DNA of 16,018 nt from an uncultured Bacteroidales bacterium (GCA_937898205.1 CALEJC010000107.1:1-16018), one strand, 5' to 3'. Counted from the first letter of the stretch, positions 8,008 to 14,281 are shown. Made by a program: numbers and translations. Notes: generated by a model not told the origin, from the sequence alone.

Positions 8008-9136
8008 TGATCTTCTCCTTGGCTAAAACCGGATTACCATAGATCTCCCAGAAGATCTGCCTCAAAGCAGCCCGATCAAGACGCCGCTCCACCTTGTTGA
8101 GTTTGCGCTCTGTGTAGGCCTTAAACGCCGCCAGATCAGATTCCGAGTACTTGTCAGCATACTTATTTGTCCCAGTCATCAAGTCATAGCCCATATAATT
8201 GGTCTTCCAGAGATGGTAGCCCTTGATGATGCGGCGGTCAAGGATGCCTCGAAGCGCCTGATAGCGCAGGTTCTTGTCACAACCGGCAGCCTGCGCAATC
8301 TCTTCTGCGGTCAGCGGCTCGTCGATGTGCAGATGCATCCCGCCCTTCCATTGGCGAATGCCGGTGATAATACTATGGGTGTCTTCATTGCGCTTCTTGA
8401 CATACTTCTGGCTGCGCGCAATCAGCAACTCGCGTGCTTTGCGGATGTCGCAGGATTCGTATTCATAGGAAATCGACATCGGCACGATGTTCAGCGCTTC
8501 AAAATTGCTCTGAAAATCGCCGCTGCCGCTCATATCAAACATCTTCAGCAAGCCCTGCTCTGTGAGGTCAAGACCGTTTTTGGCACGACCTTCGCGCTGC
8601 GCGATCCACACTGAGCTCCTGCCCGAACTCACGGCATCTCTAATATATGACGACAGCAGCTTTGAAGAAAGATACATCTCGCGAGCGGAGATGCCGCGGA
8701 TCACCTTTATCATGCGGTTGCTGCGCAGAAGATCCGAAACCAGCTGTCCCTGAAGCAGATTGCTGCCCACGCAGATCTCAGTAAACGGAATTCCTTCGCG
8801 AAGAAGCGTCCACTGCACAAGCGCCGGATCAAGGATAATGTCGCGATGGTTGGACACCGCCAGAAAACGCTTCTCAGGGTTGAGATGCTCGATGCCGCTC
8901 ACCGTGAAGCCGGAGCTGCTGCGGTCGATGCAAGCGCTCACAAGACGCTCCATCACCACGGCCTGGAATTCGTCCACGGTCTTAATGTCCTTAATCAGCT
9001 TGTTAAATGTGTTTAGCGGCTGATTGGGAAAAAGAAACATCGACGCGACAGGCAGCATCGGATGTTTTGCAATCCTTGCAAACGCCTCACGCGCCTGCTC
9101 GTCGGTATAAGGACTGATATCTTTAAATTTCTCCAT
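7997..9136 (-). CDS. PlsC-like glycerolipid acyltransferase
   Basis: A member of the 1-acylglycerol-3-phosphate acyltransferase superfamily, probably acylating a lysolipid at the inner face of the membrane. Block I is NHRDIILD (N96, H97, D103). Here the histidine and the later aspartate are five residues apart instead of the four of the usual H-x4-D; D99 is an alternative acid. Block III is AQREGRAKNG with E182-G183-R184. The N-terminal 75 residues and the long C-terminus (about 260-379) have no motif I recognise, making it longer than ordinary PlsC (about 240). I recall the NHRDI form from other Bacteroidales, so this is probably a distinct subfamily. It starts three bases after the queA stop. 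Superfamily identity is good; reaction and substrate are not certain. Confidence 0.82.
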   Translation of the reverse strand: MEKFKDISPYTDEQAREAFARIAKHPMLPVASMFLFPNQPLNTFNKLIKDIKTVDEFQAVVMERLVSACIDRSSSGFTVSGIEHLNPEKRFLAVSNHRDIILDPALVQWTLLREGIPFTEICVGSNLLQGQLVSDLLRSNRMIKVIRGISAREMYLSSKLLSSYIRDAVSSGRSSVWIAQREGRAKNGLDLTEQGLLKMFDMSGSGDFQSNFEALNIVPMSISYEYESCDIRKARELLIARSQKYVKKRNEDTHSIITGIRQWKGGMHLHIDEPLTAEEIAQAAGCDKNLRYQALRGILDRRIIKGYHLWKTNYMGYDLMTGTNKYADKYSESDLAAFKAYTERKLNKVERRLDRAALRQIFWEIYGNPVLAKEKINEA

Positions 9137-9139
9137 CGT

Positions 9140-10336
9140 CTAATCTTTTCTAAACAAAAGCGAACTGTCGCCGTAGCTCAGGAAACGGAAATCGTGTGCA
9201 AGAGCATAATCGTAGATGCTCTTCCAGTCGCCTCCGACAAATGCCGAAATGAGCAGCAGCAGAGTGCTTTGCGGCTGGTGGAAGTTAGTTACCATCATAT
9301 CCACGATGCGGAAGCGGAAGCCGGGTACGACGATTATGCGTTTCAACTCCTGCAGCCCCTGGCTCTCCAGCCATTGCACAAGCGCAGAAAGCGCCTCAGA
9401 AGTCGGATATTCATAGTCTCTCTCATAAGGAGCCCACTGCTGCACTTCTTCTGGCTTACCATTTTCTATGCAACTCACCCCGGCGTAATACAGCGATTCA
9501 AGAGTGCGCACCGAAGTGGTACCCACGGCAATCACTTTCTTCTCGCACCGGCTCAGACGGCGAAGCAGATCAATGATCACCACAAACGGCTCACGATGCA
9601 TCGAATGCTCGCTCACCAGACTGCTCTTGACAGGCAGGAAGGTACCGGCACCTACATGCAGACACACGCGCTGGATGTCAATACCACGATTGCCGATCTG
9701 CTCAAGCACCTCCTTTGTGAAATGCAATCCGGCAGTAGGAGCGGCCACAGAGCCGCGAATACGCGCATAGGTAGTCTGGTAGCGCTCAAGGTCTATCGCC
9801 TCCGTCTTGCGACACAGATAAGGCGGAATCGGCACATTGCCGCAGTGCTCGAGCACGCTCGAAAAAGCCTCACCACCTTGCCAGCCAAACTCCGCCAATC
9901 CTGTCTGCCCGTCACGCTCCAGAAGCCTTGCCTGAAGGCAGATCTCCTTGAGGGGACCATCTGTCACATCGTAGTCCAGGATATCATCCTTCCAGCGCTT
10001 GGCATTGCCGATCACACACTTCCACACACATGAAGATGTGGAAGCAAAACAGATGTTATAATCATTGGGCTCATGAGGCTCAAGACAGAAAATTTCAATC
10101 AGAGCGCCGGTGCTGCGACGGAAGAAAAGACGTGCGGGGACAACCTTAGTATCGTTGAAAACCATCATGGCATCCTCAGGAAGATTGCCAGGAAGTTCGC
10201 TAAACGATCGTGTTTCAATCGTACCGTTATTATAGATGAGCAATTTGGAAGCATCTCGCTGTGCCAGAGGATATTTAGCGATGCGGTGATCTTCCAGATT
10301 GTAATTATAGTCTTCTATATGTATTGAAGGTATCAT
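9140..10336 (-). CDS. queA: S-adenosylmethionine:tRNA ribosyltransferase-isomerase (queuosine synthesis)
   Basis: QueA moves the ribosyl part of SAM onto preQ1 in tRNA to make epoxyqueuosine. The N-terminus IHIEDYNYNLEDHRIAKYPLAQRDASKLLIYN matches the family (position 5 onward), as do MVFNDTKVVPARL, AAPTAGLHFT, the GAGTFLPVK stretch and the C-terminal TNFHQPQSTLLLLISAF. The 398-residue length is longer than E. coli QueA (about 356) but usual for the second, longer Bacteroidota form. It is the first gene of a four-gene operon with an acyltransferase, a SprT-like protein and an MFS exporter, and it borders the candidate replication origin. The -7 box ends only four bases before the ATG, so the mRNA may be leaderless. 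No partner queuosine gene is in the window. Confidence 0.95.
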   Translation of the reverse strand: MIPSIHIEDYNYNLEDHRIAKYPLAQRDASKLLIYNNGTIETRSFSELPGNLPEDAMMVFNDTKVVPARLFFRRSTGALIEIFCLEPHEPNDYNICFASTSSCVWKCVIGNAKRWKDDILDYDVTDGPLKEICLQARLLERDGQTGLAEFGWQGGEAFSSVLEHCGNVPIPPYLCRKTEAIDLERYQTTYARIRGSVAAPTAGLHFTKEVLEQIGNRGIDIQRVCLHVGAGTFLPVKSSLVSEHSMHREPFVVIIDLLRRLSRCEKKVIAVGTTSVRTLESLYYAGVSCIENGKPEEVQQWAPYERDYEYPTSEALSALVQWLESQGLQELKRIIVVPGFRFRIVDMMVTNFHQPQSTLLLLISAFVGGDWKSIYDYALAHDFRFLSYGDSSLLFRKD

Positions 10337-10340
10337 AATA

Positions 10341-10348
10341 CAAATTTA
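10341..10348 (-). promoter_or_regulatory. -7 element before queA
   Basis: TAAATTTG on the minus strand is a perfect TAnnTTTG match, followed by TATT and then the ATG at 10336. A TTTG lies at 10376-10373 on the minus strand, but the 24-base spacer is longer than the usual 19-21. If used, transcription would start within a base or two of the start codon. Confidence 0.4.
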
Positions 10349-10461
10349 CTAAATAATAGTCATCCATTTCTTCAAAACTCGATGACTTTAGTGCAAAAGT
10401 TATCAAATTTTTAATTCTGAAACGCTTTTACCTGACATAAGCTGTCAATCTCTGTGAATAC

Positions 10462-10478
10462 TTTTGTAACATACAAAA
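10462..10478. repeat. Inverted repeat in the AT-rich intergenic region
   Basis: TTTTGTA (10462-10468) and TACAAAA (10472-10478) are perfect seven-base arms around ACA. A second small inverted repeat, TAACATTTTGTTA at 10492-10504, follows 14 bases later. They could be protein-binding sites of the candidate origin or simply reflect base composition. Confidence 0.5.
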
Positions 10479-10853
10479 CAGCTCTTTGATGTAACATTTT
10501 GTTAATACAAATGTAAATTCACTTGCATATTTTTGTAAATTTCACATATTTTTCACGCCGGTTACAAAAAATTTAATTTTAGTTAAATAAGTGTTTCTTA
10601 TGGGTGTTTATTATAGTGTCTATTTTGCGGTAAATCAACGTTTTATATCTTTTATCTAAATCTTTTCTTCTGCTTTGTGTCGGTAAAATTCCTGTAAAGT
10701 GGATAAATCGGACATAAATACATAATATTATAAACTATAAATATGCGATAATCAATGATTTTATAAGCTTTATTAAAATCATTACTTAATGTTAATAACC
10801 TTATTTTTATCCACAATCTATCAACCGCTTGTTAACTGTTAACTTGTGTAAAA

Positions 10854-10885
10854 CTTGTTTATTTACATTTTTATAGTTACTTTTG
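10854..10885 (+). promoter_or_regulatory. Bacteroidota-type promoter of the XRE regulator gene
   Basis: CTTG (10854-10857), a 20-base spacer, then TACTTTTG (10878-10885), a perfect TAnnTTTG. Transcription should begin near 10892, about 13 bases before the ATG at 10905. The upstream box lies directly beside the DnaA-box match at 10845-10853, so DnaA binding could affect this promoter. Confidence 0.5.
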
Positions 10886-10904
10886 TAAAAATTATGTTAG
10901 AAAT

Positions 10905-11333
10905 ATGAACAGACGTCTTCAACAATTTTTGTCCGCAGAAAATATCAGCCAGTCTCAGCTAGCTGAGATTTTGGGAGTAGCCAGAGCCAGTGTCTCTCAC
11001 ATCCTCTCCGGACGTAACAAGCCGGGATTTGATTTTATCCTTAATATGACCAACCGATTCCCTGCCTTAAACATCGAATGGTTGATCTCCGGCAAAGGCA
11101 GAATGTACAATACCCCCACTACAACGCTTTATGACCTACATTCTGTAGTTGAAGAAATCCCATCACAGATCAATTTTACTGAGGAGATTCAAGACTTCTC
11201 AGAAATTGCCACCGAATCCGCCGTATCTAAAGTAAATACTTTAGATAGTAAAGCGCAACAACCTACAACACAGCGCAGTATATCTAAAATATTGGTTTTC
11301 TACACAGACGGAACCTTCCAGGAACTGGTATAA
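10905..11333 (+). CDS. XRE-family helix-turn-helix regulator
   Basis: The N-terminal 65 residues are a lambda-repressor-like HTH: recognition region SQSQLAEILGVARASVSHILSGRNKPG at about 15-41, then FDFILNMTNRFPALNIEWLISGKGRMY. This matches a common Bacteroidales regulator type of about 140 residues. A low-complexity polar linker (about 70-125) leads to a C-terminal motif ISKILVFYTDGTFQEL that is shared by this type and may be a dimerisation or sensing strand. The linker-coding DNA contains a perfect 24-base palindrome. The gene is driven from the promoter just upstream, inside the candidate origin region, and is followed after 31 bases by the DHODH-like gene. The regulated genes are unknown. 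Confidence 0.88.
   Translation: MNRRLQQFLSAENISQSQLAEILGVARASVSHILSGRNKPGFDFILNMTNRFPALNIEWLISGKGRMYNTPTTTLYDLHSVVEEIPSQINFTEEIQDFSEIATESAVSKVNTLDSKAQQPTTQRSISKILVFYTDGTFQELV
11224..11247. repeat. Perfect 24-base palindrome inside the XRE gene
   Basis: TATCTAAAGTA (11224-11234), AA, then TACTTTAGATA (11237-11247): eleven-base arms without mismatch. It encodes part of the variable linker between the HTH and the C-terminal motif. The half-site TATCTAAA also occurs at 10653-10660 in the upstream intergenic region and at 11281-11288 later in the same gene. It could be an operator for autoregulation or an mRNA hairpin. Confidence 0.75.
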
Positions 11334-11364
11334 GCTTCAGATTTTTTTAGTAATTTTACATCCT

Positions 11365-12177
11365 ATGGGTGTATACGATATCATATTGAAGCCTATACTT
11401 CGTCGCATGGATCTTGACAGAGCGTCAAGGATCAGTATGCGCTATTTCCACCTTGTCGGCAAAATCCCCTTTCTAAGGACTATAAACCGCTATATCTACA
11501 AAAACCGCCCGGAGGGACTGGAGAGAGAGGTCTTTGGCCTTCAGTTTTATAACCCAGTTGGGCTGGGAGCCGGTCTGGATATACACGGAACCCTATATAA
11601 TGACCTTAACGATTTGGGATTCAGCTTTGTAGAGATTGGACCGGTCAATGCTGAAGGCATCAAAGGAGCCATTAATCACATTAAAAATGATCCTCAGGAT
11701 GATATACTTGCGGCATGTATTGATGATGATTACCTCACAGCATTTACTCTTGGCTACGACTTTTTTGACTTCTTTGTAATAGATGTGTCAGCGGATCCAA
11801 GCGTCGAATATCTCAATTCACTGTTGGAAGCACGCCTGGCAGAGCAGGTTTACAAGCCTATAGTGCTCAAAATCCCGGAGTTTGTCAATCTTGAGTCGCT
11901 TGCGCGAATCATAGATTTCTGCCTGTTAAACAGCGTAGACGGCATTGAAACGCGTTCTTTGGAGCATATTATGTATATAAAGGAGTACTCAAAGGGCATG
12001 ATGACCATCATTGCCAATACACATGTCGACTCCCCTGAGGCTGCCTATGAAGCACTCACGGCAGGCGCCAGCCTTGTAGAGATGCGCACCGGTCTGGTGA
12101 GACAAGGTCCAAGTGTCGTGGATAAAACCCTAAATTATCTACTTAAACAAAAATTATCACATGCAGATACAAAATAA
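11365..12177 (+). CDS. Dihydroorotate dehydrogenase-like protein, probably catalytically inactive
   Basis: Resembles class 2 DHODH (PyrD), the FMN enzyme of pyrimidine synthesis, but is only 270 residues against about 335. Retained: EVFGLQFYNPVGLGAGLD (55-72), FVEIGPV (88-94), VLKIP with K169, and the FMN phosphate loop TGLVRQGP (242-249). Lost: the FMN lysine after AAG-x-D is I73; the block with PRLFRL and NRMGFNN that binds substrate is absent (about 50 residues); the N-x-S-S-P-N catalytic motif reads DVSADPS, so the asparagine is D140 and the catalytic serine A143; the ATNTT segment is ETRSL. Both flanking halves are in one frame, so this is a diverged protein, not a frameshift. The N-terminal helix pair is kept, suggesting membrane contact. 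Its 3' end overlaps the CinA gene by 17 bases. It may still bind a flavin. Not a credible sole PyrD. Confidence 0.75.
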   Translation: MGVYDIILKPILRRMDLDRASRISMRYFHLVGKIPFLRTINRYIYKNRPEGLEREVFGLQFYNPVGLGAGLDIHGTLYNDLNDLGFSFVEIGPVNAEGIKGAINHIKNDPQDDILAACIDDDYLTAFTLGYDFFDFFVIDVSADPSVEYLNSLLEARLAEQVYKPIVLKIPEFVNLESLARIIDFCLLNSVDGIETRSLEHIMYIKEYSKGMMTIIANTHVDSPEAAYEALTAGASLVEMRTGLVRQGPSVVDKTLNYLLKQKLSHADTK

Positions 12178-12637
12178 GATAGCCGTGCTCCTTAAAGGAA
12201 GTGGCTATACACTTAGTGCGGCTGAGTCATGCACCGGCGGCCAGATATCTCACCTCATCACAATGGTATCCGGATCTTCGGAGTATTACCTAGGCTCCGT
12301 GACCTCCTATGCAATCAGCGTAAAAGAAAAAGTCCTCGGCGTTCCGGATAGTCTGATCAAGGAGCATGGAGTCGTCAGTACCGAAGTTGCAGGCGCTATG
12401 GCCCAGGGCGTGAGAGCTCTCACAGGCAGCACATTTTCAGTGGCTACAACCGGCCTCGCAGAAGGCGGAGACGAGCACTTCCCAGAGGGCACAGTGTGCA
12501 TCGGAGTGAGCTCAGAATGGGGCACAGAAACCATGATTTTTCACTGTGATGAGGGAAGAACAGGCAATATCCGCAAATTTGCGGTGGCTGCGCTCAAATT
12601 TTTGGCCAATCACATCACTAAACACGTAACATCTTAA
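12161..12637 (+). CDS. CinA C-terminal domain protein, PncC-like nicotinamide-nucleotide amidohydrolase
   Basis: Stand-alone CinA C-terminal domain (158 residues), the form that in E. coli (PncC) deamidates NMN to nicotinate mononucleotide for pyridine nucleotide recycling. Seen: AAESCTGGQISHLIT at 20-34 with the nucleophile S23, TSYAISVKEKVLGV with the expected tyrosine and lysine, and HGVVSTEVAGAMAQG. The motif that normally reads like GIAGPDGG...KPVGTV is GLAEGGDEHFPEGTV here, two residues shorter and lacking GP. Active-site residues look intact, but the loop near them is changed. The ATG lies inside the DHODH-like gene (17-base overlap), so the two are probably translationally coupled. 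Activity on NMN is likely but not assured. Confidence 0.82.
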   Translation: MQIQNKIAVLLKGSGYTLSAAESCTGGQISHLITMVSGSSEYYLGSVTSYAISVKEKVLGVPDSLIKEHGVVSTEVAGAMAQGVRALTGSTFSVATTGLAEGGDEHFPEGTVCIGVSSEWGTETMIFHCDEGRTGNIRKFAVAALKFLANHITKHVTS

Positions 12638-12717
12638 TAAACAGACAATAAAACATATTTGTTTCTACTCGTAACATTTTTGTTAGGTGTCATTTGTAAC
12701 CATTTTCACAAGATTTT
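12638..12717. other. Short intergenic region with repeats before the GDPD gene
   Basis: Contains the inverted repeat TAACATTTTTGTTA (12672-12685), and GTAACATTTT at 12671-12680 recurs imperfectly as GTAACCATTTT at 12696-12706. No full TAnnTTTG promoter with a correctly spaced TTG box is seen, and no terminator with a T tail. Confidence 0.4.
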
Positions 12718-13521
12718 ATGCGGTTTTCACGATATTTCTTTGGCATTTTACTGCTTCTGATCCCCGTCTTCACCAATGCCCAACATAGGACAGAAATCAT
12801 TGCCCACAGAGGCTACTGGAACTGCCCGGAAGCGGGGTTTGCAAAGAACTCTGTAGCCGCTTTAAGGTGCGCCCAGGAGCAAGGATTCTGGGGTAGCGAG
12901 TTTGATGTGCAGATGACTTCTGACAGTGTCCTGGTGCTCTACCACGATAAGAAGATCAACGGCAAAAGAGTGGACAAGCAAAGGTACTCTGACATTAAAG
13001 ACTACAGCTTGGAAAACGGAGAAAAGCTCCCGACCCTTGACGAATTTCTTGAGCAGGCCAAGAAGTATCCCCAGACAAAACTGGTCTATGAACTAAAATC
13101 CCTCTCTACTCCAGAAAAGGAAAATTTCTTCGTCCGCCTGTCAATTGCCAAGCTCCAGGAACACGGTCTTCTCTCCCCCGACCGCGTGATGTTTATTTCG
13201 TTCAGCCTCGGGATGTGTGAGCAGATTGCGGGCATGCTTCCTGATTTTACGGTGCAGTACCTTGGACTGACCAAGAGTCCGAGGGCACTCGCTCAGCACG
13301 GGATTAACGGCGTGAGTTACAACTTCCACCTCTTTGACCTGAAACCGAAATGGTATGCCCAGGCTAGAGAGAGAGGCATGAGCGTCAGTGTATGGACTGT
13401 CAATCGAGACAGCCTGATACAGAGATTTGTTGAACTTGGCGTGGATTATATCACGACAGACGAGCCGCTCAAAGCATCAAGCTACCTTCCAGCGGAGACG
13501 CCAGACCCCATCGGAGAATGA
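12718..13521 (+). CDS. Secreted glycerophosphodiester phosphodiesterase
   Basis: Hydrolyses glycerophosphodiesters to glycerol-3-phosphate and an alcohol, probably in the periplasm. A signal peptide covers residues 1-21 (RYFFGILLLLIPVFTNA, cleavage before QHR). The TIM-barrel active site is present: H30-R31-G32, then E61-x-D63 in GSEFDVQMT, H76 in LYHD, and VYELK as the later metal-ligand strand. The C-terminal VSVWTVNRDSLIQRFVELGVDYITTDEP is the family's final barrel strand. AKNSVAAL replaces PENTLAAF, which I recall as normal for the Bacteroidota subgroup. The length of 267 is typical. Its last 45 bases overlap the convergent TIGR04076-AlaX fusion gene. Confidence 0.92.
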   Translation: MRFSRYFFGILLLLIPVFTNAQHRTEIIAHRGYWNCPEAGFAKNSVAALRCAQEQGFWGSEFDVQMTSDSVLVLYHDKKINGKRVDKQRYSDIKDYSLENGEKLPTLDEFLEQAKKYPQTKLVYELKSLSTPEKENFFVRLSIAKLQEHGLLSPDRVMFISFSLGMCEQIAGMLPDFTVQYLGLTKSPRALAQHGINGVSYNFHLFDLKPKWYAQARERGMSVSVWTVNRDSLIQRFVELGVDYITTDEPLKASSYLPAETPDPIGE

Positions 13522-14217
13522 ATGGCTCAGGATCTTGAAGCTTCCGATTTCGCGCGTATTAGCCACATGGGCACCGATGCATGCGCAAGCATCGTAATCC
13601 CCTATCCTAACGATTCTTAAGGTATCCGAGACATCTTCGGGGAGCTTGCTTAGATCGACGATTGCCGCTGCTTGCTCGCGGGTCATATATTGGATTGTGA
13701 CATCGACATTGCGCGAGATGACCTCATTGACTTTTGCTTCAATTGCTGCAACCTGCTCTGCCGACGGCTCTTGCGCAAGAATATAGTCGCATTTGGATTT
13801 TTTCTTCTCGATATGTGAGTTGCGCGAACGAGGGCAGCCAAACATTGCGACCATTGTTGCATTCAGAATATGCTCTGCGGTATGCATAGGTGGATGCTCT
13901 TCTTTATTATGGGCATTGAGCTGAGTCTCCAGATAGAAACTCACAGGACGGAAGCCGTCGTTGCAGCTGACCATGGCGCTGTAGGGATTTTTCATCCATC
14001 CGTCAAAGAAGTTACCCTCTCCCCTTGCAAGAGCCTCCACAAACTCTTTCATACATTTCCATGCCTCTGAACAAAGGCCTTCCGGCTTCTGTCCATCCTC
14101 GCTGATCCAAGACTGTCCCAAGCACACTTCGCATGCGTGCTCAATGGGGTTTTCATATTGTGCCATCAGGTCAGGATACTGACACCGACGCATTGCGGTA
14201 ATCTTTACTTTATTCAT
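13477..14217 (-). CDS. Fusion of a TIGR04076-type domain and an AlaX-like tRNA editing domain
   Basis: Residues 1-98 look like a TIGR04076 domain: VKITAMRR start, PEGLCSEAWKCM, WMKNPYSAMVSCNDGFRPVSFYLE. That family has no known function. Residues 108-246 look like the second additional domain of threonyl/alanyl-tRNA synthetases and free AlaX editors: H112-x3-H116 in MHTAEHIL and C213-x3-H217 in CIGAHVANTREIG, the four zinc ligands of the editing site, then KILSHSFSDGVWRLRWKV. Such domains remove serine or glycine from tRNA-Ala. The usual CGGTHV reads CACIGAHV. The gene has its own promoter, is divergent from the YbaK deacylase gene, and overlaps the 3' end of the GDPD gene by 45 bases. Domain calls are good; activity of the fused protein is unknown. 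Confidence 0.78.
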   Translation of the reverse strand: MNKVKITAMRRCQYPDLMAQYENPIEHACEVCLGQSWISEDGQKPEGLCSEAWKCMKEFVEALARGEGNFFDGWMKNPYSAMVSCNDGFRPVSFYLETQLNAHNKEEHPPMHTAEHILNATMVAMFGCPRSRNSHIEKKKSKCDYILAQEPSAEQVAAIEAKVNEVISRNVDVTIQYMTREQAAAIVDLSKLPEDVSDTLRIVRIGDYDACACIGAHVANTREIGSFKILSHSFSDGVWRLRWKVA

Positions 14218-14236
14218 ATCGGTCTATCTGGTGGTC

Positions 14237-14267
14237 CAAAAATACAATTTTTGCAGGTAGTTACAAA
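14237..14267 (-). promoter_or_regulatory. Bacteroidota-type promoter of the TIGR04076-AlaX fusion gene
   Basis: On the minus strand TTTG (14267-14264), a 19-base spacer, then TATTTTTG (14244-14237), a perfect TAnnTTTG. The expected start of transcription is near 14231, about 14 bases before the ATG at 14217. It overlaps the divergent ybaK promoter. Confidence 0.55.
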
Positions 14268-14281
14268 ATATGTTATATTCG
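14250..14281 (+). promoter_or_regulatory. Probable promoter of the ybaK-regulator-kinase operon
   Basis: TTTG (14250-14253), a 20-base spacer, then TATATTCG (14274-14281), one base off TAnnTTTG. Transcription would begin at about 14288, nearly at the ATG at 14290, so the mRNA would have almost no leader. Confidence 0.4.

Larger units (their letters stand above)
10337..10904. other. Candidate chromosomal replication origin (oriC) in a 568-base AT-rich region without a gene
   Basis: No open frame, tRNA or recognised RNA was found here. Seen directly: TTATCCACA at 10807-10815 (perfect DnaA box), TTTTACACA on the minus strand at 10853-10845 (perfect match to TTWTNCACA), TTATCCACT on the minus strand at 10706-10698, and one-mismatch sites at 10453-10461 (minus) and 10549-10557 (plus). 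The stretch 10707-10810 is almost pure A/T and could be the unwinding element. GTTAAC occurs twice at 10831-10843. Genes on the left run mostly on the minus strand (8 of 11) and genes on the right mostly on the plus strand (7 of 8), as expected of leading strands leaving an origin. dnaA is not in the window. Bacteroidota origins are not always beside dnaA. Inference, moderate confidence. Confidence 0.5.

Noticed and set aside
9062..10033. A 323-codon plus-strand open frame opposite queA and the acyltransferase gene
   Set aside because: It lies antisense to two genes with strong family motifs, its translation has no recognisable domain, and its composition is that of a shadow frame.
10459..10466. 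A second TACTTTTG on the plus strand as a promoter for a small RNA
   Set aside because: No TTG box at the right distance and no clear RNA structure or terminator downstream.
11365..12177. Frameshift or decayed pyrD pseudogene
   Set aside because: Both halves with homology are in one uninterrupted frame and the missing block is a clean absence, so divergence is a better explanation than decay.
12823..12876. GDPD lacking the PENT glutamate (AKNS instead) as an inactive enzyme
   Set aside because: The main catalytic and metal residues H30, R31, E61, D63 and H76 are present, and this variant is usual in related Bacteroidota proteins as far as I recall.
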